Below are positions 1-12,034 of a DNA stretch of 64,000 nt, in pieces. This DNA comes from Mimachlamys varia (Eukaryota > Mollusca > Bivalvia > Pectinida > Pectinidae). Location: the NCBI GenBank assembly GCA_947623455.1, contig OX392532.1, positions 47,495,058 to 47,559,057 on the forward strand. The letters are read 5' to 3'. The number at the start of each line of letters is the position of its first letter. Within the stretch, counting starts at the first letter, position 1. Below the pieces are notes generated by a model. It worked only from the letters and a program-made list of their open reading frames with translations, made no database searches and was not told where the DNA came from. A program made the position numbers and the translations under genes.

Positions 1-326
1 TAGTCTCGTCTCATCAACAAGGTGGCGTATATGTACAAGAGCTTTCAGTTTTGCCATTACATATTCCAGGGGTGTAGAGAGCATAGGTGAGAGTAACCCC
101 TAGATATTGAGGATGGTGGAATGAATGATGTATATTTGTGAAAGTCAACCAGTCACCTTTGACCTCATTTAAATCAAGTCATCAGTAATTAAAGTGTCTT
201 GTTAATTAATTTACCACATGTACATCATTTATAGTTTAACTTACATCTCGTCTATCTGAATGTCAAGGTCATTGCCCTTACCTGTCAAAGTCGTCACAAG
301 GTTAAATGGGAGTGTCCTTGTTTCAG

Positions 327-2747
327 GTTTAAAGGTCAGATAATGTCTGACTTTAAGGAGGAATTTGATAAGACATTTGGAGAAGATGACACCGAGTGGT
401 TACTAGCTATACTCCACAGAGAGTTGGACGTCAGCAGTGAGGAAGTCGTCAACAAGGACAACTATATAGGTTTGTTTAGTCGCAATTGATGGGACATTTT
501 ATGGTATGGCATTGTCTGTCCGTCCGTCTGTACGTCTGTCTTTTATTTGTCCAGAGATCTTCTCCTACAAGTTTCAACTGATTTCTTTAAAACAAGTGAG
601 TTTAATCACCATTACATGAAGTTGTACATGTGTTTTCCTAAACAGCAGTTTGAGTCAACAATATTTACTAGAGTTATGGCCCTTGGGGACGTTGTATCTG
701 TTGCAATTTTGGGCATTATTTGAAAAAACGTCAGAACTTTTTTGTTTTTTCATCTTTTCTTTCAATTGGTATGATAATTCAAAAAGTAATACCATTAAAT
801 GTACAAGCTGCCAAATTTGGTCCTTTTGTAGAAAATGCATTTCTGTTGTAATTTTTTTTTGTCTAGAGATTTCCTCCTACAGTTTTCAACTTAATCATTA
901 TGACATGAATTTGTGCTGTATAAAATTGTTGGCATTGTGCAATGGCATTGGATGTAAACAATATAATGTTATCCTGTATTCAATGCCATTTTGTTTTTCA
1001 GAGTTCTGTACTATTGACGACCAGGTCCGTCCATTGTGGATACGGATCCAGGACCAGGCCAGGGAGAGTTACGCCATGCGAGAAGTCTTTAAAATGGACT
1101 CTTCTGTGCGTGTCCAGGCCATTGAGAACTTAGGTAATGAAGCATCAAATTAAGTCTTTGTGTATTTACGTAATGAAGATTCAATTTCATTGAAATCTTG
1201 CACAAAAGTAACAAAGGCCATAGATGACTAATGTAAGAAATATTGTTCTTGAGAATTTAGTTTATACAAGAAAAAGTTGATAAAAACCAAGGTAAGATAT
1301 CAATTCCCAAAATGCGTTTGTGATGGCAAGGTCAAGATCAAGGATATAGCTACAATTATAGGCGTCAGAGAAAATGAAGCTAAAACATCAGTTTTATTAT
1401 GCCCTCAGTATGAAATGGGTGGCATTTAGTGTTACCAATGTCCGTTTAAATAACTACCGATCCGATTGTCATCAAACTTTGCATACATAATAAGCATGAA
1501 GAACTAATTTCATATGGGGGGCAGGGGCATTTATGTCTCACAGACATTTCTAGTTGTATAAGAAGTTGGCCCATTCACCCCTGAAGACACGTTTGAACTA
1601 TTCCAGCTCAAAGGTTGGAATCTTTCATTGCAGAAATACAGGGGTAAATGAGATAAAAGGGATTTTTTCAAATATATAGAAACTTTGCATTCTTTACAAA
1701 CAGGAAAATTCAAGAGTGCGACGGTCATTGATGCCCTACGAGACCTGTTGTCGGACAAAGATCCAAATGTGCAGGCTGTAGCCATCATTTCATTGGCCAG
1801 AACAGGAGCCAATGACAACAAGACAGTAAAATTCGTCATGCGATGCCTTCAGTCAAAAGACAGAATTGTTCGTGAGGCCAGTTGTCTTTCCCTTGGTGTC
1901 ATGAAAGTGACAGTAGCTATAGAGAAGCTGGTGGATTTATGGTCAGTTTCATTACGTTGTACAATATTGTAGTTGTCTCCCCTTGTCAGTTTATAGTGAA
2001 GGGCTTAGTAGTTAAACTGATTTTAAACAATCATTTGAATTATGTCCTGACCAGATATTGAAGGTGTTCTGGCTTCCATTTGTTTGTTTGCATTTAATCA
2101 TCGCCGTAGTGACTTAATGTTTATGAACAACTTTGTACTTTTAGGGGAGAATGTGTTAATTACCACTGGCATACACTAACTTTTATGTAAGACTCATATT
2201 TGAGGCACGGTGGTCTAGTGGTAGGACACCCGGCTCGTGACCAAAAGGTTGCAAGTTTGAGTCCTGGTCACGGCACTTGTGTTGTATCCTTGAGCAAGTT
2301 ACTTTACTCTGCTTGTTCCAGTTTACTCAGCTGTAAATGAGTATGTGGTTGGGTAGTGCTAGAAATTGTAGAATGCAAGCTGTGAGCGCCAAGATGCCAG
2401 CCCGGGTTGTATGCTCCCCAGGGAGTTGAGAACGATATTGACTGGTTGCTAAGGCCCTTATTTTAAGTGGTATATAAGAACACCGAATTAATATTATTAT
2501 TATTTTTAAAATTATTGAAAATTATGGAAAGAATTCCAGGTGTCTTTTGTGTGTACTTTTTGATGAGACATCAAAGCAGATTGTGTTTTACATTGGGATT
2601 ATATTTTTCAGGCGGAATGATATCATTTCTAATGTACGTGAGGCAGCTCTTGCTGCCCTGAGACGCATTGGAGGAGATAAGGCGGATGAGGCTATCCGGG
2701 TCACCACTGTCTTGGAGAAAGAGATCCGCCATCTAAAGACCAGCTAG
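327..2747 (+). CDS. HEAT-repeat protein, 3' exons (HEATR4/HEATR9-like, family uncertain)
   Basis: Four exons are visible: 327-469, 1002-1133, 1704-1941 and 2612-2747 (stop TAG). Each has AG before it and GT after it, and the phases agree (1, 1, 2), giving one continuous reading frame. The product is helical. After an acidic segment beginning MSDFKEEFDKTFGEDD it contains successive HEAT-type helix pairs: SSVRVQAIENLG, DPNVQAVAIISLARTG, DRIVREASCLSLG and SNVREAALAALRRIGG. HEAT repeats form scaffolding solenoids and no catalytic residues are expected. An ATG at 343 would give 210 residues, but the frame stays open upstream to an acceptor at 321-326, so exon 327-469 is more likely internal and the 5' end lies outside the window. 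AATAAA at about 2753 follows the stop closely. The HEAT assignment is firm; the choice among HEAT subfamilies is a guess. Confidence 0.8.
478..940. repeat. Intronic dispersed repeat, two imperfect half-copies
   Basis: Intron 1 of the HEAT gene carries a short (TCCG)n-like tract at about 515-540. It also holds two related stretches, about 545-640 and 858-935, that share 'gtcta/cagagat..tcctcctac', 'gttttcaact' and 'acatga' words. This resembles a common bivalve dispersed repeat. No coding potential is apparent. Confidence 0.4.
1392..1556. repeat. Dispersed repeat fragment in HEAT-gene intron 2
   Basis: The stretch runs from 'attatgccctcagtatg' to 'tgtctcacagacatttctag'. The terminal 'gggcattta..tgtct..cagacatttctag' wording resembles the end of an abundant molluscan repeat. 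Recognition is from general familiarity and no alignment was made. Confidence 0.35.
2203..2522 (+). mobile_element. tRNA-derived SINE, near full length
   Basis: The head contains RNA polymerase III promoter boxes: an A-box-like TGGTCTAGTGG at 2210 and a B-box-like AGTTTGAGTCC at about 2252. A body follows, with the words 'ctccccagggagttgagaacga' (about 2416-2437) and 'actggttgctaaggccc'. It ends in 'gtatataagaac' and an ATT-rich tail, the usual plan of a tRNA-derived SINE with a LINE-related 3' end. The same tail words recur at about 19350-19515 and 39350-39440, so this is a repeat family and not a tRNA gene. It lies in the last intron of the HEAT gene. Confidence 0.75.
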
Positions 2748-3489
2748 ATATTTAAATAAACATGTAACAGTCAAACCATATCACGACTGTCATAAATAAA
2801 GGGGGTCAAATATCTTGAGACCAACTTTATGGCGGTAGACGTCCCACGGATAGTGTAAATAGCGAAGGTCATTTTGGATCTTTGGTAGTTGAGACAAGCT
2901 TTGAAATATTGTAGAGTAAGCCCCGAGACTCCTAGAATGGGACACTATAGATCAGACATCCTAAAATCTACAGGATAACGCGGGCTGTCCTGTTCAACAT
3001 CTGTTTATTTCTGCAAACTACAGCTTGTACCGATTGTCAGACAACAGAAAAGTTTTATCCATGCAGTTACTTTGTACGGTACCATGTGAGTTTCAATTCA
3101 ATTTCTTAATTTGGTTTTATATCAGCAAAAGAGTTGAAGATCAAGAAATAAGTAAAGAAAACATTTACTCACCCAAGAGATGTATATAATATAAATACCT
3201 AGGCTTTAAAAATATTGAGAGAGGACTTACATAAACGGTTATATGTTATATAATTATGGAACTGACCCCAGATGAAAAGGAATCTTTCTTTTTTTGAAGA
3301 ACTTTTATCTTGCCAATCAACAATAATGAAAGATAACATATGCCAAAAGTAAGACAATTATAATTGGAATAGATTGATTCCCCCAGTTGTGTTCCCTTCT
3401 CGTTCTGATAGTGATGAGAAACAGAGTTATTTCCCTAGATATTTGTTATAAAGATTTTAAAGTGACATGACCATTTTCTGAGCAAGAGC

Positions 3490-4130
3490 AAGACAGTTAT
3501 CTCCCTTGTTACATTCGAAAAACGGAGAAATGGCACTTGTGTGATCAGTAAGAGATTTACCTCCCTTACTATATGTGATACAGAGTAATTGCCCTTGTGT
3601 GAATAACAGTTACTCCCCTTACTATATGTGATACAGAGTAATTGCCCTTGTGTGAATAAGAGAGTTACTCCCCTTACTTTATGTGATACAGAATTATTGC
3701 CCTTGTGTGAATAAGAGAGTTATTCCCCTTACTATATGTGATACAGAGTTATTGCCCTTTTGTGAATAAGAGAGTTACTCCCCTTACTATATGTGATACA
3801 GAGTAATTGCCCTTGTGTGAATAAGAGAGTTACTTCCCTTACTATATGTTATACAGAGTAATTGCCCTTTTGTGAATAAGAGATACTATTTATGATATGG
3901 AGTAAAGGCCCTTGTGTACGAGAGTTACTCACCATACTATTTACGGAGTAAAGGCCCTTGTGTACGAGAGTTACTCACCATACTATTTACGGAGTAAAGG
4001 CCCTTGTGTACGAGAGTTACTCCCCTTACTATTTACGGAGTAAAGGCCCTTGTGTACGAGAGTTACTCCCCTTATTACGGAGTAAAGGCCTTGTGTACGA
4101 GAGTTACTCGCCTTTCTTATGCGAAACAGA
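3490..4130. repeat. Minisatellite, about 55-bp units grading into 46-bp units
   Basis: From about 3550 to 3890 the unit is 'gagttactccccttactat' + 'atgtgatacagagtaatt' + 'gcccttgtgtgaataaga', about 55-57 bp. From about 3897 to 4110 it shortens to about 46 bp ('ggagtaaaggcccttgtg' + 'tacgagagttactc' + 'accatactatttac'). Related degenerate units continue to about 5120. The array starts about 0.7 kb downstream of the HEAT gene. Confidence 0.85.
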
Positions 4131-4411
4131 GCCCTTCTGGGAGTCAATGTCTTGATTTCTTTAATAATTTGTAATAACAGAGGGTAAGTACAATGGTCCT
4201 TATGTGATTAAAATAAAGTTTATTATATGTAATGACTCGTGTTTGAATGAACGAGTTATTTCCCTTGTTATATGCGATAAAAATGTAACAGCCATGGTGT
4301 GAGTAAGAGTTCTATGTATTTCCTATGCTGAATGGGACATCTTGTGTGAGTTATATCCCTTGCTATCTATGGCCTGTGTATTGAGCAAAATATTTATATC
4401 CCATGTTATCT

Positions 4412-4846
4412 CATCGTCGGAAACCCACGGTACATTGCTCTGGCGTTTGTGTCCCGTGGGCTAAAACGGAAAGAAACTGTCGTTTACGTAGCAAAACAAA
4501 CCAATATGGCGACGGCATCGCCTGCCAAGAAAACTTGTGGGTTGTGTTTAAACAAAATAAGGGACAACAAGTCATATCGTCTTAACAGAAAGATACACGT
4601 CTTTTTCTTCAATAACGCGTCTATGGTTTTTTTCTGGAACTCTTTAAAGCTGGTGATGCTAATTCTCTCTTCTATACTGGAAGACGCCATATTGGAAAAT
4701 GATCAAGCCGAGTGCCTCTATAAAACGACCTTTCTGATTGGTCGAAATCTCCGAATAGACTTCTATTCGGGGAAACGAGGTATTTCGATTGTTTTAGCCC
4801 ACGGGACACAAACGCCAGAGCAGTGTACCGTGGGTTTCCGACGATG
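4412..4846. mobile_element. Mutator-like MITE with 56-bp terminal inverted repeats
   Basis: The first 56 bases, starting catcgtcggaaacccacg, are repeated inverted at the right end with a single mismatch. The element is flanked by the 9-bp direct repeat ATGTTATCT at 4403-4411 and 4847-4855. A 9-bp target duplication with long inverted repeats points to the Mutator (MULE) superfamily. At 435 bp it encodes no transposase. A second hairpin, 'ccgaatagacttctattcgg', lies at about 4752-4771. It inserted into the degenerate 'ttatctccctt' satellite. Confidence 0.85.
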
Positions 4847-4857
4847 ATGTTATCTAT

Positions 4858-5125
4858 GGCCTTTGTATTGAGTGATAGAGTTATCTCCCTTGCTGTTTGC
4901 TATAAACAAAGTAATACCTATTGTTTTGGTAGCAAAAGAGTTATTCCCCTTGCTATATGTTATAACATTGTGTGAGTAAAAAAGTTATTTCCCTTTGCTG
5001 TATGTTATAATATTGTGAGTAAAAGAGTTATTCCCCTTTGCTGTATGTTATAATATTGTGTGAGTAAAAGAGTTATTTCCCTTACTGTATGTTATAACAG
5101 AGTTACTTCCCTTGCTATATGTGAG
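4858..5125. repeat. Degenerate 'gagttatttccctt' tandem units
   Basis: About five units of roughly 50 bp, built from 'gagttatttcccttgctg' + 'tatgttataatattg' + 'tgtgagtaaaa', continue the satellite interrupted by the MITE. Divergence among units is higher than in the 3.5-4.1 kb array. Confidence 0.7.
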
Positions 5126-5386
5126 GATTTATCAATGTGAGAGGTACATGCTTTTTATGGTGGCCTTTACTTCTGATTGAGATTGAGTGTTATTTTTTAC
5201 TTCTGAATTGTTATTAGGGCAGTGAGAACCACACTACACAGAATTATGGCTAGCCCCGACAGTGTTGTTATTTTTGAGGGTGGTTCTAGAGTGGTTTAAT
5301 TCTGAGATTTGTAATAATTCTCTATGTTACCTGATCATTTTGATAATCTCATAAGAAGTCTTTGTTATTAAGATTATTTTAATTTC

Positions 5387-5788
5387 TTAAAGGCCCAATA
5401 TACGTAACTTCAGGAAATTTTTCGAGATTCTGAAAAATTATGAAAAAAAATCCAGTGGATAACCGTGCAAAGATAAGTCTAAAACGAAGTAAACATGAGC
5501 GGTAACTAACAAGAAACTCTTGACAAAAAAATCCAAAGAATTGAAAATAATCCAGGTGGGGCCCACTTCAACAACAAACCGAAGGTAGAAGACAGCTAGA
5601 AATGGACGCGTGATTACAAATACCGTGCTTCAACTGCTGCTGTACCGGTAACCGTGTAAGAATTTATGAATTCATCTTGAGTGTTGCTGATATTGGTTAA
5701 TCCTAACTAAATCTATAAATATAATAAGTTATTAGGCTTGATTTTCGCTTCAAGTTTTTGCCGAAAGTTACGTATATTGGGCCTTTAA
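5387..5788. mobile_element. TTAA-flanked MITE (piggyBac-like)
   Basis: TTAA at 5387-5390 is followed by AGGCCCAATATACGTAAC, and the reverse complement of the same word precedes TTAA at 5785-5788. A TTAA target duplication with ~20-bp inverted ends is the piggyBac signature. The ~400-bp interior has no long ORF, so it is non-autonomous. Confidence 0.75.
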
Positions 5789-6744
5789 TGAGCAGGTAGA
5801 GATATTCGCTATTGTCTTCAGCAGTATTTTAACTCCTTGTCGAGTTCAGATAAATAAACCGGAATCACAGATCGACCAGCTAGTCCCTCCGCATGTCTCC
5901 TTTTATATACTTCATTAATGTACGGCAAAGAGGTATATCTAGTGATTTCTTACAAATGTCCAATGTGCTTTTTCCTGGGACGCCTGTACAATAATTTGTT
6001 TCAAAAATGAAATTTTTGCTCTACTTTTTTCATTATTGAAACTTAAAAAAAAAATCTTACCAGGGAAAATACCCACTGCATAATTTTATATACAAATGAT
6101 GTGTAATTTGTTATGTTTACTGATCAATTCTCCACATTTTCTTCATGTGCAGTCCGCCCTTCGGTTTACTTTTGTTATGTTCATATACATAAATATCTGT
6201 GATATTTAAACAATTGTTTGTATACTTTTTTACTTTATGTTTAAATGATCTATATGAAGACAAAAATAAATGATGAGCAACAAATATTATACCAACGTAG
6301 ATTCTTGTCGTTATTTTTACATATTCAAACAAAATGAGTCTTAGTAATGAAGACATGAAGTTGGATTGGAGACTTAAAATTGAAGCGTGGTATGCACGTT
6401 ATTGTCTTTTTACGGCATGATGACCTTCGCCTTCGTCCGTCTTCCTGCGCCGCAAATTTTATACCTTGGACCTCTTCTCCTGTTCCATCAGTTGGATTTT
6501 ATTTAAAATTGCCAGGAAGGATCCTGAAATAATCTTAAGCTTAGCGCTTCATGTAGGATTTTCCTTGTCCAGTTGGCATTCATATTGCCTATGAAAGCCA
6601 GCTAAAAGCAGTTAAATACTTATATTTACCATTTTTAGAATCTGTTCATTTAGTAACACTTACCGTGAAAAGGGAAGACGGTTTTATGTATAATATCATG
6701 TTTAAAGTTGCAAATATTCCAGTTTAATTTCTTTTTTTCTTTTA

Positions 6745-6945
6745 AAACAAACTGTAAGGAATTCATTCAAGCGCATGCATCGCAGTGGAAAGCGCACTTG
6801 CCTTCTGTTCCTCGACTGAACGTAAAAAGTTTTGGAGTCACCTGCCCGACCACGTAGGTTTTCTCCGGGTACTCCGGCTTCCTCCAACAATAAAAACCAT
6901 TGCACGCTAACATCTGAACCAACAAGAGTGATTAATATAAGTTGG
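6745..6945 (+). repeat. Dispersed repeat with 'ctccgggtactccgg' core
   Basis: The stretch 'gcatcgcagtggaaagcgc' ... 'ggttttctccgggtactccg' ... 'gcttcctccaaca' holds a core that recurs across many marine invertebrate genomes. The left part could be a decayed tRNA-like head. Flanking DNA from 5800 to 7720 shows no other feature I can support. Confidence 0.5.
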
Positions 6946-7759
6946 ATTTCATATTTCATAACTGTTATTAAATTAATACAGTTTATATAATTCCTTTTCT
7001 TTGTTATATAGTCATTTCTTCACAAAGAAGTTTATCATTCAGGCCCTGTGAACCTTTTGAAGTTTTGAAGGAGCATGTCGAGTGAACAAGGTGCTATAAA
7101 TAGCACCTAGTTCGTATTAATCGGGTCGAGGGCTAATTACCATTGAGCGTTAATGATGTCCTGAGTTGAAAATCTCGCCTTTTAACAGTTAAAAAGTGGC
7201 AGCCCGGATAAGGTTTTCCTGAAAGTATTGTACAAATTTTAGTTTCTTCAGAATAATCCTAGCTCTTATCTGACCTAATTATTAGATCAATTTCAAACGG
7301 ACTCCATAGCTGGAAATGACGCTTGAGCAGAGTTTTCAAGAGCTCATAGGGCCAACTTTGTTGTCTGATCCAAATAGAGAAAATAATAAGAGAAGTAGCA
7401 TTTGACCTTGACCTTTAAACTGATGACCTTGGCGTCTGATCAGTTATTTTACAAACTGTAACATGTAATTAGTCACAGCGATGGACCGGTGGCATCACCT
7501 TGGCGCACATCTTTGTTACTTACAGATGTATTTTATCTCATAACCTTTGACTTTTTGTTTTAAAAATGAATAGGATTCATCTCCTATATCAATGACCAAC
7601 CCACATGCAATATCATAACAACCTCAATATTCACCCCTCTCCTTCGAAAGGGTCATACAAATATACTGACGATAGACAATCAAAGCTCAGGTGACCTACA
7701 ATACGCCAGTACAAGCGCTTTATGTCTTGGCGGGAGACTCCCCCCCCTCCCCCGTCAAG

Positions 7760-10700
7760 ACCTATATGTACCCCTTGTTCTAGTCCCTCCTCACTGTTTC
7801 AATCACCCTTCTCTGGCCCAGTCCCCCCTTCTCTGGCCCGGTCCCCATTCTCTGGCCCAGTCCCCATTCTCTGTCCCAGTCCCCATTCTCTGTCCCAGTC
7901 CCCATTCTCTGTCCCAGTCCCCCTTCTCTGCCCCAGTCCTCATTCTCTGTCCCAGTCCTCATTCTCTGGCCCAGTCCAAATTCTCTGTCCCAGTCCCCCT
8001 TCTCTGTCCCAGTCCCTCCTCACTGTTTCAATCACCCTTCTCTGGCCCAGTCCCCCCTTCTCTGGCCCAGTCCCCATTCTCTGTCCCAGTCCCCATTCTC
8101 TGTCCCAGTCCCCATTCTCTGTCCCAGTCCCCATTCTCTGTCCCAGTGCCCCTTCTCTGGCCCAGTCCCCATTCTCTGTCCCTGTCCCCATTCTCCGTCC
8201 CAGTCCCCATTCTCTGTCCCAGTTCCCATTCTCTGGCCCAGTCCCCATTCTCTGTCCCAGTCCCCATTCTCTGGCCCAGTCCCCATTCCCTGGCAAAGTC
8301 CCCATTCTCTAGCCCAGTCCCCATTCTCTGGCCCTGTCCCCATTCTCTGGCCCAGTCCCCATTCTCTGTCCCAGTCCCCATTCTCTGTCCCAGTCCCTAT
8401 TCTCTGTCCAAGTCCCTATTCTCTAGCCCAGTCCCCATTCTCTAGTCCAGTCCATATTCCCTGGCCCAGTCCCCATTCTCTGTCCCAGTCCCCATTCTCT
8501 GTCACAGTCCCCATTCTTTGTCCCAGTCCCTATTGTCTGTCCCAGTCCCCATTCTCTGTCCCTGTGCCCCTTCTCTGGCCCAGTCCCCATTCTCTGTCCC
8601 TGTCCCCATTCTCCGTCCCAGTCCCCATTCTCTGGCCCAGTCTCCATTCTCTGTCCCAGTTCCCATTCTCTGGCCCAGTCCCCATTCTCTGTCCCAGTCC
8701 CCATTCTCTGGCCCAGTCCCCATTCTCTAGCCCAGTCCCCATTCTCTGGCCCTGTCCCCATTCTCTGGCCCAGTCCCCATTATCTGTCCCAGTCCCCATT
8801 CTCTGTCCCAGTCCCCATTCTCTGTCCCAGTCCCCATTCTTTGGCCAAGTCCCTATTCTCTAGCCCAGTCCCCATTCTCTAGTCCAGTCCATATTCCCTG
8901 GCCCAGTCCCCATTCTCTGTCCCAGTCCCCATTCTCTGTCACAGTCCCCATTCTTTGTCCCAGTCCCTATTCTCTGTCCCAGTCCCCATTCTCTGTCCCT
9001 GTGCCCCTTCTCTGGCCCAGTCCCCATTCTCTGTCCCTGTCCCCATTCTCCGTCCCAGTCCCCATTCTCTGGCCCAGTCTCCATTCTCTGTCCCAGTTCC
9101 CATTCTCTGGCCCAGTCCCCATTCTCTGTCCCAGTCCCCATTCTCTGGCCCAGTCCCCATTCTCTAGCCCAGTCCCCATTCTCTGGCCCTGTCCCCATTC
9201 TCTGGCCCAGTCCCCATTATCTGTCCCAGTCCCCATTCTCTGTCCCAGTCCCCATTCTCTGTCCCAGTCCCCATTCTCTGGCCAAGTCCCTATTCTCTAG
9301 CCCAGTCCCCATTCTCTAGTCCAGTCCATATTCCCTGGCCCAGTCCCCATTCTCTGTCCCAGTCCCCATTCTCTGGCCAGGTCCCCCTTCTCTGTCCCAG
9401 TTCCCATTCTCTAGCCCAGTCCCCATTCTCTGTCCCAGTCCCCCTTCTCTGGCCCAGTCCCCCTTCTCTGGCCTGGTCCCCATTCCCTGGCAAAGTCCCC
9501 ATTCTCTAGCCCAGTCCCCATTCTCTGGCCCAGTCCACATTCTCTGTCCCAGTCCCCATTCTCTGTTCCAGTCCCCATTCTCTGGCCAAGTCCCCGTTCT
9601 CTGTCCCAGTCCCCATTCTCTGGCCAAGTCCCCCTTCTCTGTCCCAGTCCCCATTCTCTGTCCCAGTCCCCATTCCCTGGCCCAGTCCCCATTCTCTGGT
9701 CCAGTCCCCATTCTCTGTCCCAGTCCCCATTCTCGGTCCCAGTCCCCATTCTCTGGCCCAGTCCCCATTCTCTGTCCCAGTCCCCATTCTCTGTCCCAGT
9801 CCCCATTCTCTGTCCCAGTCCCCCTTCTCTGGCCCAGTCCCCATTCTCTGTCCCTGTCCCCATTCTCCGTCCCAGTCCCCATTCTCTGGCCCAGTCTCCA
9901 TTCTCTGTCCCAGTTCCCATTCTCTGGCCCAGTCCCCATTCTCTGTCCCAGTCCCCATTCTCTGGCCCAGTCCCCATTCTCTAGCCCAGTCCCCATTCTC
10001 TGGCCCTGTCCCCATTCTCTGGCCCAGTCCCCATTATCTGTCCCAGTCCCCATTCTCTGTCCCAGTCCCCATTCTCTGTCCCAGTCCCCATTCTCTGGCC
10101 AAGTCCCTATTCTCTAGCCCAGTCCCCATTCTCTAGTCCAGTCCATATTCCCTGGCCCAGTCCCCATTCTCTGTCCCAGTCCCCATTCTCTGTCACAGTC
10201 CCCATTCTTTGTCCCAGTCCCTATTCTCTGTCCCAGTCCCCATTCTCTGTCCCTGTGCCCCTTCTCTGGCCCAGTCCCCATTCTCTGTCCCTGTCCCCAT
10301 TCTCCGTCCCAGTCCCCATTCTCTGGCCCAGTCTCCATTCTCTGTCCCAGTTCCCATTCTCTGGCCCAGTCCCCATTCTCTGTCCCAGTCCCCATTCTCT
10401 GGCCCAGTCCCCATTCTCTAGCCCAGTCCCCATTCTCTGGCCCTGTCCCCATTCTCTGGCCCAGTCCCCATTATCTGTCCCAGTCCCCATTCTCTGTCCC
10501 AGTCCCCATTCTCTGTCCCAGTCCCCATTCTCTGGCCAAGTCCCTATTCTCTAGCCCAGTCCCCATTCTCTAGTCCAGTCCATATTCCCTGGCCCAGTCC
10601 CCATTCTCTGTCCCAGTCCCCATTCTCTGGCCAGGTCCCCCTTCTCTGTCCCAGTTCCCATTCTCTAGCCCAGTCCCCATTCTCTGTCCCAGTCCCCCTT

Positions 10701-11350
10701 CTCTGGCCCAGTCCCCCTTCTCTGGCCCAGTCCCCATTCCCTGGCAAAGTCCCCATTCTCTAGCCCAGTCCCCATTCTCTGGCCCAGTCCACATTCTCTG
10801 TCCCAGTCCCCATTCTCTGTTCCAGTCCCCATTCTCTGGCCAAGTCCCCGTTCTCTGTCCCAGTCCCCATTCTCTGGCCAAGTCCCCCTTCTCTGTCCCA
10901 GTCCCCATTTTCTGTCCCAGTCCCCATTCCCTGGCCCAGTCCCCATTCTCTGGTCCAGTCCCCATTCTCTGTCCCAGTCCCCATTCTCGGTCCCAGTCCC
11001 CATTCTCTGGCCCAGTCCCCATTCTCTGTCCCAGTCCCCATTCTCTGTCCCAATCCCCATTCTCTGTCCCAGTCCCCATTCTCTGGCCCAGTCCCCATTC
11101 TCTAGCCCAGTCCCCATTCTCTGGCCCAGTCCCCATTCTCTGTCCCAGTCCCCATTCTCGGCCCTGTCCCCATTCTCTGTCCCAGTCCCCATTCTATGGC
11201 CCAGTCCCCATTCTCTGTCCCAGTCCCCATTCTCTGTCCCAGTCCCCATTCTCTGTCCCAGTCCCCATTCTCTGTCCCAGTGCCCCTTCTCTGGCCCAGT
11301 CCACATTCCCTGGCCCAGTCCCCATTCTTTGGCCCAGTCCACATTCTCTC
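7760..11350. repeat. Large 19-bp minisatellite with higher-order structure
   Basis: About 189 near-identical copies of 'cagtccccattctctgtcc' fill 3.6 kb, with variants such as tggcc, tagcc and cccctt. Blocks recur at offsets of 437 bp (23 units) and 1,254 bp (66 units); the segment at about 8860-9300 reappears at about 10114-10554. Because 19 is not a multiple of 3 and the unit lacks stops on either strand, all frames show long spurious ORFs, with products like 'GTGPENGDWDREWGL'. No start context, splice sites or composition support coding. Confidence 0.95.
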
Positions 11351-12030
11351 CAACCCCGATGGTATTACACTGACATTATACATACCCTGATTTGAAAGGC
11401 TATCCCAGTGGACAATATTAAAACACGACAGAAACAATTGATCAAACCGCTAGACAAAAATGACCGGTATTGTAAACGATGTGATTTCAATATGGGCCCA
11501 TTCTTCAGGTAATGAAGCCGTGGGAGCATTGTCATCCCGCAATATGTCATAATTAACAACGCAATTTGTGACAGAGCAACAAGTCAACATAACTTTAATT
11601 TCGTTTAGCCTAAAACGGAAGCTGCCAATGTTTTCCAATAATTATAAATCCTACACATTGTTATTGATACAGGCATATCTCGTGTTCATAGTTCACCGCT
11701 CCGGTATCATACCGACTTTTCCGTGTTTAGGGACCCCACACAATATATCTCCCCAGAGGGACGCCATATCGTCGGGAGTTAATCGTCCGGAGCAATCGGA
11801 ATTATTCTAGCCCTGCCATGTTGATCTAGAGGCAGAAAACGGAATGAAATTAAAAATGAAACGTACGGAATAATTATGAGTAGGTACAATCACAGCATGG
11901 AACACTTGAGCTTTGAGAAATGGAGACAATTAAAACTCAACATACGTCTCGATATAAAGGTTCTCGTTGTACATGCTAAATCTCCTCTCTGAGACATACA
12001 TGCATGCCTGTTAATAGTTAACTGAAAAAT
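11350..12030. other. Non-coding spacer
   Basis: Unique-looking AT-rich sequence between the 19-bp and 20-bp minisatellites. I see no exon, RNA gene or element ends here. Confidence 0.5.
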
Positions 12031-12034
12031 ACAC

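Noticed and set aside
650..1153. 167-residue ORF starting at 650
   Set aside because: It reads through an intron; only the part from 1002 to 1133 is coding, and that portion is joined by splicing to 327-469 and 1704-1941.
2203..2300. Functional tRNA gene
   Set aside because: A- and B-box-like words are present, but no cloverleaf with anticodon arm is convincing and the sequence continues into a SINE body.
7722..11437. Many overlapping long ORFs on both strands (up to 245 residues)
   Set aside because: All are readings of a 19-bp repeat without stops; the frame rotates through the unit and no start, splice or domain evidence exists.
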